Shown one piece after another: positions 44,077 to 53,226 of a DNA stretch of 64,000 nucleotides (the first letter of the stretch is position 1; every line of letters starts with the position of its first letter). The notes under the pieces are model-generated. The model did not search any database and had not been told where the DNA came from. It worked only from the letters and a program-made list of their open reading frames with translations. The translations under genes were made by a program, and so were the position numbers. The stretch lies in NCBI GenBank assembly GCA_903908715.1, contig CAIVSY010000061.1, forward strand, positions 1 to 64,000, written 5' to 3'. The DNA comes from an uncultured bacterium (GTDB lineage: Bacteria > Verrucomicrobiota > Kiritimatiellia > CAIKKV01 > CAITUY01).

Positions 44077-44844
44077 ATGCATTCGTGGGTGTTGCCTTTG
44101 GCAATGTTTGCAGGGTTGCCATTGTCGCTTTCCTTTCTCTCGGTTGGTTGCAACCCCGCCAATGGACCGCTGGATGAGGACGAAGTTTGGAATGCGGAGC
44201 GCCGCGAGATGGTGGATGTCCTTCGCAGGTATGGCATACGGGATTCCCGTGTGCTGGATGCGATGGGGCGAGTCAAGCGTCATCGGTTCATTCCGGAGCG
44301 GTTCCGGCGTCACGGCATGGCTTATGGAGATCACCCCTGTTCAATTGGAGAGGGCCAGACCATCTCGCAGCCGTACATCGTTGCGTACATGACGGAGAAG
44401 ATGGGAATCCGTGCGGGAGAGAGTGTGCTGGAGATCGGCGCCGGCTCGGGTTATCAGGCTGCGGTCTTGGCGGAGGTGGGGGCGCGCGTGTATTCCGTCG
44501 AAATTATTCCTGCTCTTGCCGATCATGCACGCGATGTCCTTGCCAAGGAGGGGTATGGGGAGAAGGTCAGTGTCCGGACGGGTGATGGTTATCAGGGCTG
44601 GGCCGAGAACGCGCCGTATGATGTTGTGATCGGCACCTGTGCGCCGGAAAGCATACCAGAGGCTTTAGTGGAGCAGCTCCGGGAAGGTGGACGCATGATC
44701 CTGCCTGTGGGCGAACTGATGAACCAGCGTTTGGTTGTTGTGATCAAGCGGAATGGGCATGCGGTTGTTGAAGATGACTTGGCGGTGCGTTTTGTGCCCA
44801 TGGTGTCCGGCAAGGGGACTGATTGGGTGGATGGAATCAGGTAG
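44077..44844 (+). CDS. pcm: Protein-L-isoaspartate O-methyltransferase, probably exported
   Basis: The enzyme methylates damaged isoaspartyl residues with S-adenosylmethionine so they can be repaired. The 255-residue protein has the family core: MVDVLRRYGIRDSRVLDAMGRVKRH, CSIGEGQTISQPYIVAYM (substrate loop), EIGAGSGYQAAVLA (SAM motif), and YDVVIGTCAPES. In addition, a hydrophobic N-terminus of 20 residues ends in SVGC at Cys 25, suggesting a lipoprotein signal. The n-region lacks Lys or Arg, which weakens that call. An AAGGAGG site precedes the ATG. The usual enzyme is about 210 residues and cytosolic. Confidence 0.87.
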   Translation: MHSWVLPLAMFAGLPLSLSFLSVGCNPANGPLDEDEVWNAERREMVDVLRRYGIRDSRVLDAMGRVKRHRFIPERFRRHGMAYGDHPCSIGEGQTISQPYIVAYMTEKMGIRAGESVLEIGAGSGYQAAVLAEVGARVYSVEIIPALADHARDVLAKEGYGEKVSVRTGDGYQGWAENAPYDVVIGTCAPESIPEALVEQLREGGRMILPVGELMNQRLVVVIKRNGHAVVEDDLAVRFVPMVSGKGTDWVDGIR

Positions 44845-44878
44845 GGTGGGAAATGCGTGTTCAGGAGGGGGTGGGAGA

Positions 44879-45451
44879 ATGCTGAAGGATCTAGTGCTCA
44901 AGAACCGGAGTTTTCGCAGGTTCAAGCAGGACTACATGGTGCCAGAAGGAGTACTAAGGGAGTTGGTTGACCTTGCCAGGCTCACGGCATCGGGCGCGAA
45001 TCGTCAGCCGTTGAGGTATGTGTTGTCCTGCAGTCCTGCGATCAACGAGCGGATCTTTCCCTGTCTGGCCTGGGCCGGTTATTTGACTGCCTGGCGTGGT
45101 CCGGAGCCGGGTGAGAGGCCCTCCGCATACATTGTCATGGTGGCGGATCCTTCTGTTGTGTCGGGCGGATTCGTGGATCCCGGGATTGCTGCGCAAACCA
45201 TACTTCTGGGTGCGGCCGAGCGCGGATTAGGCGGGTGCATGATTGGGTCCATTAAACGCGAGGAGCTTGCTCAGGTCCTTGATTTGCCGGTTGTGCTCAA
45301 CGTAATCCTTGTCATCGCTCTTGGTAAGCCTGCAGAAACCGTTGTTCTCGAGCCCGTAAATAACGGGGACATCCGGTATTGGCGCGACGCGAATGGCGTG
45401 CATCACGTACCTAAGCATTCCCTGGATGATGTGCTGATCAAGACGTTATGA
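44879..45451 (+). CDS. Nitroreductase-family protein
   Basis: This is a 190-residue FMN-binding fold protein. It begins MLKDLVLKNRSFRRF, the FMN-phosphate site, followed by LARLTASGANRQPLRYVL. It has the middle segment ILLGAAERGLGGCMIGS and the late VIALGKPAETV. Length and motifs are those of small nitroreductases whose true substrates are often unknown. It lies 34 bases after the methyltransferase gene. The AT-rich clpB upstream region follows. Confidence 0.88.
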   Translation: MLKDLVLKNRSFRRFKQDYMVPEGVLRELVDLARLTASGANRQPLRYVLSCSPAINERIFPCLAWAGYLTAWRGPEPGERPSAYIVMVADPSVVSGGFVDPGIAAQTILLGAAERGLGGCMIGSIKREELAQVLDLPVVLNVILVIALGKPAETVVLEPVNNGDIRYWRDANGVHHVPKHSLDDVLIKTL

Positions 45452-45473
45452 CAAGAGACAATACGACGCTATG

Positions 45474-45518
45474 CGATTTCAGAAATAGCGACAGAACGTC
45501 ACTCTGATTTCTAAATCG
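45474..45518. repeat. Imperfect inverted repeat in the AT-rich gap before clpB
   Basis: CGATTTCAGAAAT (45474-45486) and ATTTCTAAATCG (45507-45518) form a dyad with one unpaired base and a 20-base loop. It stands just after the nitroreductase stop in a stretch far richer in A and T than its surroundings. It could be a weak transcription terminator or a regulator site; no T-run follows it. Confidence 0.4.
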
Positions 45519-45547
45519 TAATATTTATAACTTACTCGTAATCAGTT

Positions 45548-45609
45548 TATAATAACGCATCATGTTGAATTTGTTAGTATGGTATGATAATTGCTTTGAG
45601 TTATGCGTT
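45548..45609 (+). promoter_or_regulatory. Putative clpB promoter region with a TATAAT box and short dyad
   Basis: A perfect TATAAT (45548-45553) lies 71 bases before the clpB ATG; no good -35 was found at the expected distance. AACGCAT (45554-45560) and its complement ATGCGTT (45603-45609) flank the leader and could form a stem near the ribosome site. I saw no CIRCE element of the HrcA type, so heat control, if any, uses another signal. Confidence 0.4.
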
Positions 45610-45623
45610 GAAGGAGGTGGGTT

Positions 45624-48239
45624 ATGTTTGATCCATCAAGACTCACGCAAAGAGCGAGTGAAGCGGTTGGTGCGGCTCAAGAGTTGGCGATTCGGTTAAG
45701 TCATCAGGAGGTGGATGGGGAGCACTTGCTGCTTGCCTTGCTCCGGCAGCAGGACGGTTTGGTCCCGAGGCTATTGGAGCGTTTGGGTATTTCGCTGGCG
45801 CCACTGATTGCGAGGACAGAGCAGGAACTGGAGCGGCGGGCGAAAGTTCATGGCGGGGCGACCGAGGCTGGGAAGGTCTACGTCACGCAGAGGCTGAATC
45901 AGTTGCTGGTGCGTGCTGCGGACGAAGCGAAGCGACTCCGGGACGAGTATGTTTCAGTTGAACACCTGATGCTGGCCTTTCTTGAAGAGGGCAGCCGTTC
46001 GGTGGCATTCCGCTTGTTGTCGGAGACGGGCGTAGAACGGGCCGGTTTCCTGAAAGCCTTAAGTGCGGTCCGGGGTAACCAGCGGGTTTCGAGTGTCAAT
46101 CCGGAAGGGGCCTACGAGGCCTTGCAGAAGTACGGGGCAGATCTTGTTGAAATGGCCCGCCAGGGGAAAATGGATCCGGTCATCGGGCGGGATGTGGAGA
46201 TCCGCAGTGTCATCCGGATTCTCTCGCGCAAGACGAAGAACAATCCGGTACTGATTGGTGAACCTGGGGTCGGGAAGACTGCGATTGTCGAGGGGTTGGC
46301 GCATCGGATTCTACGGGGGGATGTTCCTGAGGGACTTAAGGAGAAGACCATATTTTCCCTGGACATGACGGCATTGATGGCCGGTGCAAAGTACCGCGGT
46401 GAATTTGAGGAGCGGCTGAAAGCGGTACTGACCGAGATCAAGGCGGCGGAAGGACGGATTGTGCTTTTCATTGATGAGGTGCACACGATTGTCGGGGCGG
46501 GTCGCACGGAAGGCTCCACGGATGCCGGGAACATGCTCAAGCCGATGCTGGCCAGGGGTGAACTGCATTGCATTGGTGCCACCACGCTGGATGAGTATCG
46601 GAAACACATCGAGAAGGATGCGGCTTTGGAGCGTCGCTTCCAGCCAATTCAAGTGGAAGCTCCGACAGTGGAAGACACAATTTCCATTCTGCGCGGGCTG
46701 AAAGAGCGGTTTGAGGTTCATCATGGGGTGCGGATCAAGGATGCCGCGCTGGTGGCCTCCGCCGTGCTCTCCGATCGCTACATCAGTGACCGCTTTCTGC
46801 CGGATAAGGCCATCGATTTGATGGATGAGGCTTGTGCATCGATCCGGACGGAGATTGATTCCCTGCCGGCTGAGTTGGATGAAATCACGCGGAAGGTCAT
46901 GCGCCTCGAGATTGAGGAGACGGCCCTGAAGAAGGAAAAGGATGCATCCGGAACCGAGCGAGTGAAAACATTGCACAAGGAACTCGCGGATCTCAAGGCT
47001 CGTGCCGATGCGATGCGTGCACAGTGGGATAATGAGAAGAGGGCCATCGCCGGTGTGCAGGGCGTCCGTGAGAAATTGGAACAGGCCCGGCGGGAAAGCG
47101 AGGAGGCGGAGCGCAAGTATGATCTCGAGCGGTTGGCGAAATTGCGCCACGGCGTGATTCCGGATCTGGAACGAAAGCTGGCGGGACTTGAGGCGGCCGG
47201 ACAGAAGGATGGCGGGCGACCATTGTTGCGGGAAGAGGTGACTGAGGAGGAGATTGCAGCCGTTGTGTCCCGCTGGTCAGGTGTGCCGTTAACCCGTCTC
47301 TTGCAGGGGGAGCGGGAGAAACTGCTGGCTCTTGGGGAAGTGCTGCATCGGCGTGTCGTGGGTCAGGAAGATGCGGTTCAGGCTGTAGCGGATGCGGTCC
47401 TGAGGGCACGTGCCGGGTTGCAAAACCCCCGGCGGCCAGTCGGGTCTTTCCTGTTCCTGGGGCCCACTGGTGTAGGTAAGACGGAACTGGCCCGCGCGCT
47501 TGCCTCAGCCCTGTTTGATTCGGTGGAAAGTCTGGTTCGAATTGACATGAGTGAATATATGGAGAAGCACACGGTGTCGCGACTGGTAGGGGCTCCACCG
47601 GGATATGTGGGGTATGAGGAAGGGGGCCAATTGACCGAGGCCGTACGGCGCAAGCCGTATTCCGTGATCCTTCTTGATGAAATTGAAAAGGCGCATCACG
47701 ATGTCTTCAACATCCTGCTCCAGATCCTGGAGGACGGACGGCTGACGGATTCGCATGGGCGGACGGTCAATTTCAAGAACACGATTGTGATCATGACCAG
47801 CAACCTTGGGTCCCCAATCCTGCTGGAAGGCATTGATGCCGAGGGGCGGATCAAGGAGAGTGCCCGTAGGGAAGTCATGGAGGAATTGCGGCGTTGTTTT
47901 CGCCCCGAGTTCCTGAATCGGGTGGATGACGTGGTTCTCTTCAAGCCCCTGACGCCGGAGGAGACGGGACATATTGTAGACCTCCAGATGGATGACCTGC
48001 GGTTGCGGCTTGCCGGCCAGCAGATCCATCTTGAGGTAACCGCATCGGCGCGGGCGGCGCTTGCCAAGGAAGGCTATAGTCCGGTGTACGGCGCAAGGCC
48101 GCTTAAGAGGTTGATCCAGCAAAAGGTTGAAACCCCGGCCGCACGAATGGTCATTGCCGGCGAACTCCAGCAAGGAAGCGCGTTGAAGGTCGACGCGAAG
48201 AAGGGAAATGTTTCACTTGAATCCGTTCCAGGGCATTGA
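45624..48239 (+). CDS. clpB: ClpB disaggregase (Hsp100 ATPase)
   Basis: This hexameric chaperone rescues aggregated proteins with DnaK. The 871 residues contain two N-terminal Clp repeats (1-145); AAA1 with Walker A GEPGVGKT, Walker [10 protein letters not shown] and the [13 protein letters not shown] linker; the coiled-coil M domain (about 410-520, rich in Glu/Lys/Arg); and AAA2 with [25 protein letters not shown] and the C-terminal [17 protein letters not shown]. The M domain and the lack of a ClpP-binding IGF loop mark ClpB, not ClpA/C. An AAGGAGG site precedes the ATG. It stands alone after a 172-base AT-rich gap. Confidence 0.95.
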   Translation: MFDPSRLTQRASEAVGAAQELAIRLSHQEVDGEHLLLALLRQQDGLVPRLLERLGISLAPLIARTEQELERRAKVHGGATEAGKVYVTQRLNQLLVRAADEAKRLRDEYVSVEHLMLAFLEEGSRSVAFRLLSETGVERAGFLKALSAVRGNQRVSSVNPEGAYEALQKYGADLVEMARQGKMDPVIGRDVEIRSVIRILSRKTKNNPVLIGEPGVGKTAIVEGLAHRILRGDVPEGLKEKTIFSLDMTALMAGAKYRGEFEERLKAVLTEIKAAEGRIVLFIDEVHTIVGAGRTEGSTDAGNMLKPMLARGELHCIGATTLDEYRKHIEKDAALERRFQPIQVEAPTVEDTISILRGLKERFEVHHGVRIKDAALVASAVLSDRYISDRFLPDKAIDLMDEACASIRTEIDSLPAELDEITRKVMRLEIEETALKKEKDASGTERVKTLHKELADLKARADAMRAQWDNEKRAIAGVQGVREKLEQARRESEEAERKYDLERLAKLRHGVIPDLERKLAGLEAAGQKDGGRPLLREEVTEEEIAAVVSRWSGVPLTRLLQGEREKLLALGEVLHRRVVGQEDAVQAVADAVLRARAGLQNPRRPVGSFLFLGPTGVGKTELARALASALFDSVESLVRIDMSEYMEKHTVSRLVGAPPGYVGYEEGGQLTEAVRRKPYSVILLDEIEKAHHDVFNILLQILEDGRLTDSHGRTVNFKNTIVIMTSNLGSPILLEGIDAEGRIKESARREVMEELRRCFRPEFLNRVDDVVLFKPLTPEETGHIVDLQMDDLRLRLAGQQIHLEVTASARAALAKEGYSPVYGARPLKRLIQQKVETPAARMVIAGELQQGSALKVDAKKGNVSLESVPGH

Positions 48240-48335
48240 GGGAGGAATACTTTGCTGGATTTGTTGATCCCTCCTGATCAAATGATGGCTTGCCATACGA
48301 CTGCGGCGTCGGGATACTTCAAAGGAATGCAGTGA

Positions 48336-49364
48336 GTGCGGACATGGCGTCAGGAGTACGGTGTGGAAATGAAGGAGCCGGCAGGAGGGACTGTACGAGG
48401 GTACGTGCTGATGTCGGGTGGCTTGGATAGTCGCCTGGCTGCGTGTGTTTTGAGGGAACAGGGTGTCGCGGTAACTGCCATTAGTTTCACCAGTCCGTTT
48501 TTCGGTGCTGACAACGCTCGTGACGCGGCCTTGCGTCTGGGACTGCCTCTTGTTGTAGAGGATTTTACGGAGGAGATTCTCCGCCTTGTTGAGCATCCCC
48601 CGCATGGGTTTGGTTCGTACTTGAATCCTTGCATTGATTGCCATACGGCCATGATCCGACTGGCAGGGCGCAGGGCTGAGCAGGACGGGTTCCAGTTTGT
48701 TGCAACCGGGGAGGTGCTAAACCAGCGTCCGATGTCCCAGAACCGGCGGAGTCTGGATATCGTAGCCGATGGGTCGGGCTACCGGGATTGGTTGATTCGG
48801 CCGTTGAGTGCCCGACTCCTTCCGGAAACCGAGCCGGAACGGCGGGGGTGGATCGATCGTGGCCGGTTGCTGGATCTCAATGGGCGAAGCCGGAAGCCGC
48901 AATTTGCCCTCGCGGAAAGATACGGTGTAACCGACTATCCCGAATCTGCAGGCGGCTGCCGCCTGACTGAGCCCAACTTTTCGGCTCGCATGAAGGATCT
49001 GAGGAATCACGGTTGCGTCTCGGACGTGCACGCGATTGAGATGTTGCGATACGGTCGGCATTTCCGATTGAACAGCAAGGTCAAGGTTATTGTCGGCCGG
49101 GATGAGGCGGACAACAACAAGTTGGAACGTCTTGCCCGTCCTCGGGATGCGCTGCTGGACACCTTGGAGGTGCCGGGCCCGATTATTGTGGTAACGGGTC
49201 CGTACAATGATGATGACTTGTTGCTTGCGGCGCAACTAGGTGTGCGCCACAGCGACCGCAAGTCCGGGGCGGTTGAGGTGCGGATCAGGACGGGCGGGGG
49301 AGAGTGCCGCGTTAGTGTCGTTGGCTCGCCGGACGAGGTGGTGAATCGGTTGCGTGTCTGTTGA
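48336..49364 (+). CDS. PP-loop ATPase of the tRNA-thiolase type
   Basis: This 342-residue protein has a PP-loop SGGLDSRLAA near residue 28, as in MnmA and ThiI. A NPCIDCH Cys pair comes at about residue 98, followed by GEVLNQRPMSQ, GRSRKPQ and a GGCRLTEPNF Cys. I recall a widespread uncharacterised family with this order, often labelled ThiI-like or 2-thiouridylase-like; the exact modified position is unknown. The N-terminus is uncertain: ATG 48369 is an alternative. The ferredoxin-like and THUMP domains of ThiI are absent. It lies about 95 bases after clpB and is followed six bases later by a DUF2157 gene. Confidence 0.75.
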   Translation: MRTWRQEYGVEMKEPAGGTVRGYVLMSGGLDSRLAACVLREQGVAVTAISFTSPFFGADNARDAALRLGLPLVVEDFTEEILRLVEHPPHGFGSYLNPCIDCHTAMIRLAGRRAEQDGFQFVATGEVLNQRPMSQNRRSLDIVADGSGYRDWLIRPLSARLLPETEPERRGWIDRGRLLDLNGRSRKPQFALAERYGVTDYPESAGGCRLTEPNFSARMKDLRNHGCVSDVHAIEMLRYGRHFRLNSKVKVIVGRDEADNNKLERLARPRDALLDTLEVPGPIIVVTGPYNDDDLLLAAQLGVRHSDRKSGAVEVRIRTGGGECRVSVVGSPDEVVNRLRVC

Positions 49365-49370
49365 TGACGA

Positions 49371-50714
49371 ATGGAGGTTCCTGTGGCGGGACAAAGACAG
49401 AGCGAATGGCTTCGAGGAGAAGCCGAGAAATGGGTTCGTGACGGCTTGCTGACAGAAGCCCAACGAATCGCGTTGCTGCAAAGGTATCCGGCCTGCAGGG
49501 GGGGCAAGGCTTGGGGAACGATTCTTTTCAGCTCTCTGGGTGCAGTGATCGCGGGATTGGGCGTGATTCTCCTCCTGGCGCACAACTGGGACGTCATTGG
49601 CAGGATTGAGAAGTTGGCCATTGTTGCAGGGAGTGTTCTGGCCACGCATATTACCGGCCTCTTTTTCTTCCGGAGTACAGAGAGGGAGAGGCCCCTTGGC
49701 GAGGGGATATGCCTATTCGGCAGCATGCTCTTTGGGGCTGGAATCTGGCTGGTAGCGCAGATTTATCACATTGATGAACACTATCCGAACGCTTTCATGG
49801 TGTGGGGGTTTGGCTGTCTCCTGATGGCGGTGGTGATGCCCTCTATTCCCCAGGCAATTCTTGGAACCATTCTCGTGACTATCTGGAGTGTGGCGGAACG
49901 TGGTGAATTTGGGACCCCCATGCTTCTGGCGCCCTTCCTGGTCGTCGGGATATCGGGGTTCATGGCATATCGGTATCGCTCGCGGTTGCTGCTTGCCGTG
50001 GTTATCCCGGCTTTCTACCTGACATACGGGTTCGTCCATCCGCGCGGTGAATGTACCCCCTGGATGGTTTACCTGACCATCATGAGCTGGTCAGCGACCA
50101 TGCTTGCCCTGTCTTACCTGGTCAGACGGAACGGGCGGTTTACCGAGTCGAACCTTGTTCTGGCTGTGTGCGGGTGGCTGCCATATGCAGGTGTTCTGTA
50201 CGTGATGGCTTTCCCGGAGGCATCCCGCGAAATATTCGATTGGGAGCGGCATGCAATGGGTTGGATGCATTTTGTCTATTGGTTGCTTCCGGTGTTGGCT
50301 TGCTTGTTTTTCTGGGGGATCGTGGTACGGGACTGGGTTAGCGGGAACGTGGAGCGTCGCGAAGGGGAGCTTGGGATGGAGGTTTTCCTCATTCCCTTGA
50401 CCGTGCTTCTGGCGATGGCGGACCTGTTCTATCTGAGGATCCTGGGGGGGTGGGTTGTCGCAGGACCCTTTAATCTCGTCTTGATTGTGATTGCAGCCTC
50501 CCTGGTAGCCTCAGGGTGCAGGTATGGTCTGTTGCGTACCACGCTGTTGGGGACGATCCTGATGGTGCTGGTGATTGTGACAAGATACTTCGATTTGTTC
50601 GAGAGCCTTCTGGTTCGCGGACTGGTTTTTGTGATCATGGGCGGACTGCTCTTGGCGGAGGGGATTGTGTATTCCCGTGCAAGGAGGCAGCGAGCGACAG
50701 GAGACGTGTCATGA
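49371..50714 (+). CDS. DUF2157-type integral membrane protein
   Basis: The 447-residue protein starts with a soluble helical segment (EAEKWVRDGLLTEAQRIALLQRYP) that is the usual DUF2157 head. About ten to twelve membrane helices follow from GTILFSSLGAVIAGLGVILLL onward, through a conserved AHNWDVIG loop. Function of the family is unknown. Its stop overlaps the ATG of the next gene by four bases, the common arrangement in which DUF2157 and GDYxxLxY proteins are paired. No signal-sensing or enzymatic motif is visible. Confidence 0.82.
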   Translation: MEVPVAGQRQSEWLRGEAEKWVRDGLLTEAQRIALLQRYPACRGGKAWGTILFSSLGAVIAGLGVILLLAHNWDVIGRIEKLAIVAGSVLATHITGLFFFRSTERERPLGEGICLFGSMLFGAGIWLVAQIYHIDEHYPNAFMVWGFGCLLMAVVMPSIPQAILGTILVTIWSVAERGEFGTPMLLAPFLVVGISGFMAYRYRSRLLLAVVIPAFYLTYGFVHPRGECTPWMVYLTIMSWSATMLALSYLVRRNGRFTESNLVLAVCGWLPYAGVLYVMAFPEASREIFDWERHAMGWMHFVYWLLPVLACLFFWGIVVRDWVSGNVERREGELGMEVFLIPLTVLLAMADLFYLRILGGWVVAGPFNLVLIVIAASLVASGCRYGLLRTTLLGTILMVLVIVTRYFDLFESLLVRGLVFVIMGGLLLAEGIVYSRARRQRATGDVS

Positions 50715-51697
50715 GGGTATGGCTCACATGGGTTGCCGTTGCATTGCAGGTCCTCGTGCTTCTGTTTATGGCGGGTGAGCGGGAATGGGTGTATCGCAAT
50801 GGGCAGAAGATCTGTCTCCGGACACAGCCTGTGGATCCCAGGGATCCGTTCCGGGGTGATTATGTGCGGTTAGACTATGATGTGAACTGGGTGACAGAAG
50901 ACCGGATGGATGCGACTCTCTCCGGGGCGAATTCACGCACGGCGGGGCAGCGTGTTTATGCCATTCTTGCAGAGGATGAGAGTGGCCGCTTTTCGGTTGA
51001 ACGCCTAACGCGCCAGAAGCCGGAGTCAGGGCTATATCTTCGCGGGCGAACGGTCTATTCGACTGGTCGGTCCGGAGTGCAGGTGCAATATGGCATCGAG
51101 GCGTATTTTGTGGCTGAAGGGAAAGGGAAGGCCATTGAGGACGGGCGGAGACGGGGTAATGTCCGTATCCCCATGGATATGGAGGTGGCGATCGGTCGTG
51201 GTGGAATGGCGGTTCTTCGATCTCATCGCTTCTGCCCATTGGGTGTCGGGCTGGAACTTGACATGGCAACAAACCGACAGGTTCGGGGGGCGACGGTTTC
51301 GATCGTCAATGTGTCGTCCAATGATCTGGAAATTGTTGATCCTGCCTGGAAGGGTTGTCTCCGTCTGGAGTGTGATAACAGGCGGAGTTGGTCCGGGAAT
51401 GCTTGGGAGTGGGTGGGAGGCAAGGAAATGCCTTCGATTCCGGATTCGGCCGGGGTGATTCTTATCAAGCCCGGCGAATCCAAGTCGGTTGCTGTTGACC
51501 TGTGTAAGCCCGAGTGGTTTGTCTATGAGCCGGGCAAGGCGCCGGTGCCACTGCAGGAGATCGGCACGGTTGCCGCTTTCCGGTTTGTGTATTTCGTGCC
51601 GCCTGCAGGAAAGTCCGATGAAGACCGTCGTTGCGACAGAGTCTGGCGCGGGGAGTTGCGTTCCCAGTTGTTTACTACGCGCGGGCGGTGGGACTGA
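50711..51697 (+). CDS. GDYxxLxY-motif membrane-anchored protein
   Basis: This 328-residue protein has an N-terminal hydrophobic anchor (MRVWLTWVAVALQVLVLLFM) and then an extracytoplasmic domain. The defining motif GDYVRLDY appears at about residue 54 after PVDPRDPFR, and a YGIEAYFVAEGKG segment follows. A second, beta-rich part (about 180-320), including VNVSSNDLEIVDPAWKG, seems specific to this protein; such GDYxxLxY proteins are usually about 180 residues. It is coupled to the DUF2157 gene, so they probably act together at the membrane. Confidence 0.78.
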   Translation: MRVWLTWVAVALQVLVLLFMAGEREWVYRNGQKICLRTQPVDPRDPFRGDYVRLDYDVNWVTEDRMDATLSGANSRTAGQRVYAILAEDESGRFSVERLTRQKPESGLYLRGRTVYSTGRSGVQVQYGIEAYFVAEGKGKAIEDGRRRGNVRIPMDMEVAIGRGGMAVLRSHRFCPLGVGLELDMATNRQVRGATVSIVNVSSNDLEIVDPAWKGCLRLECDNRRSWSGNAWEWVGGKEMPSIPDSAGVILIKPGESKSVAVDLCKPEWFVYEPGKAPVPLQEIGTVAAFRFVYFVPPAGKSDEDRRCDRVWRGELRSQLFTTRGRWD

Positions 51698-51719
51698 AGG
51701 TGTCCTGATGGGGAGAACC

Positions 51720-53036
51720 ATGAATCGGATACTGGTGGCTGTTCTGCTGGCGCTTGTGATTTGCATAGGACTCGTCCCGGTTGGAATCCATATCGCCAGT
51801 CGTGATCTTCCGCCGCCGGAAGAGGCGGACCTGCAACTTGAGAGTGTGAAGATTTCCCCCGAAGAGAACGCCTACACTTATTTCCTGGAGGCAGGGAACA
51901 AGCTGTATTGGCCCACGAATGCCTGTGTATTGATCGCATATCTCGAGGGGAAGGGGGCGGATGAGGCGGTTGTTGATGAAATCATTTCCCGTAATGGAAC
52001 GGTAATCGACCCGGTTCTCCGCGGTCTTGCCTGCGAACGATGCGTGGTGCCTGATGTCACGCGGTATGATGTGCAACTTCCGTATCTTTCGCCCTGGCGG
52101 AACATCGGGCGGGTCATGGCGGCCAGGGCCCGGAAAGAGCGAATGGCAGGGCGATACGCTGATGCTGTAACCACATGCCTTGGATTGCTTCGTTTTGCGG
52201 ATATGATTCAGGTGGAAGCCGGAGGTGTGATCCACTACCTCGTTGGGGTGGCCATCCTGGACCTGGGGCTGGATCAGGCATTGGCGATTGCCCGTGACAA
52301 AGGCACTCCTGAAAGCGACTTGAGGCGACTTTCCGCCGGGCTTGGGGATCTGGGACCTTTTGTGCCGGGCCTGATCCGGGCTATCAAGGTGGAATACAGG
52401 GTCGCATCCAATGCAGTGGAGGAGGTTGGAAACAAAGCATTAGGCTTGACCGATGTAGTGGGCATGGAGCGAACGGGTCTTTCAAGTTTCCTGAGGAAGA
52501 GGAGGATGCCGCGTTATATTTTCCAGCCCAATCGGACCCGGCGGATGTTTGCCGACCTGTACCGCGGGATGATCCGGAGCGCGCCGGACAATTATTCCGC
52601 CATGGCGCCTGTTGACTTGGAAAGGGAACTGGGCTTTTCAGGGAGCAAGATCAAGTGGATGATCCGTCCCAATGCAGTGGGGCGAATCCTTTGCAGCCTC
52701 ATCGCGCCATCGATCCATTCCATACTGGAGCGAAGATGTCGGACCGAGTGCAGCGTGGCGGCTGCACGGCTGGTTACGGCGTGTCATCTTTATTCGCGGA
52801 CAGAAGGGGGGTATCCACCCGACTTGCAATCTCTGGTTCCCAACTGGCTTCCGGCCATTCCGCTGGACCCCTACGATGGCCAGCCGTTCCGGTATGATAC
52901 GGGGCAGCGGGTCATCTATTCCGTGGGTGCGGATTTGAAGGATTCCGGGGGCTCGGATCACATGCCGGACGGCGCGAAGAACGAATCGGAACGGCTGGGG
53001 CGATGGAAGATGGCCGATGCGGTTTTTGAGCTATGA
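51720..53036 (+). CDS. Membrane-anchored PVC-type protein of unknown function
   Basis: The 438-residue protein has an N-terminal hydrophobic segment (MNRILVAVLLALVICIGLVPVGI) and a helical extracytoplasmic body. It ends with PDLQSLVPNWLPAIPLDPYDGQPFRY, followed by YSVGADLKDSGG. I recall this last pattern as a recurrent C-terminal element in uncharacterised Planctomycetes, Verrucomicrobia and Lentisphaerae proteins. A GGGGAG site favours ATG 51720 over the in-frame ATG at 51708. It lies 22 bases after the preceding gene and ends just before tRNA-Val on the other strand. Confidence 0.75.
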   Translation: MNRILVAVLLALVICIGLVPVGIHIASRDLPPPEEADLQLESVKISPEENAYTYFLEAGNKLYWPTNACVLIAYLEGKGADEAVVDEIISRNGTVIDPVLRGLACERCVVPDVTRYDVQLPYLSPWRNIGRVMAARARKERMAGRYADAVTTCLGLLRFADMIQVEAGGVIHYLVGVAILDLGLDQALAIARDKGTPESDLRRLSAGLGDLGPFVPGLIRAIKVEYRVASNAVEEVGNKALGLTDVVGMERTGLSSFLRKRRMPRYIFQPNRTRRMFADLYRGMIRSAPDNYSAMAPVDLERELGFSGSKIKWMIRPNAVGRILCSLIAPSIHSILERRCRTECSVAAARLVTACHLYSRTEGGYPPDLQSLVPNWLPAIPLDPYDGQPFRYDTGQRVIYSVGADLKDSGGSDHMPDGAKNESERLGRWKMADAVFEL

Positions 53037-53040
53037 GGCA

Positions 53041-53117
53041 TGGTGGGCGTTACTGGACTCGAACCAGTGACCTCTTGCATGTGAGGCAAGCGCTCTAACC
53101 AGCTGAGCTAAACGCCC
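53041..53117 (-). tRNA. tRNA-Val (anticodon CAC)
   Basis: Read on the minus strand, the acceptor stem GGGCGTT/AACGCCC, D arm, anticodon stem CTTGC/GCAAG with loop CTCACAT and T arm GTTCGAGTC fold normally. CCA is encoded at the 3' end. The anticodon CAC reads GUG valine codons. The 77-base length is normal. Confidence 0.95.
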
Positions 53118-53226
53118 CCATCAAAGGCGCGCATAATGCAGGGAACTCTTAAACCTGTCAAGCCTGTCATTTGTAGAACTCCGCCCTGAACATGGCTCCG
53201 GGATTCCCAGCCGGGGCGAGAGAGGA

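Noticed and set aside
45452-45623. CIRCE heat-shock operator before clpB
   Set aside because: The TTAGCACTC/GAGTGCTAA pattern is absent.
48240-48335. Terminator after clpB
   Set aside because: GGAGGAAT and ATCCCTCC nearly pair, but with a mismatch and no T-run, so I do not call a terminator.
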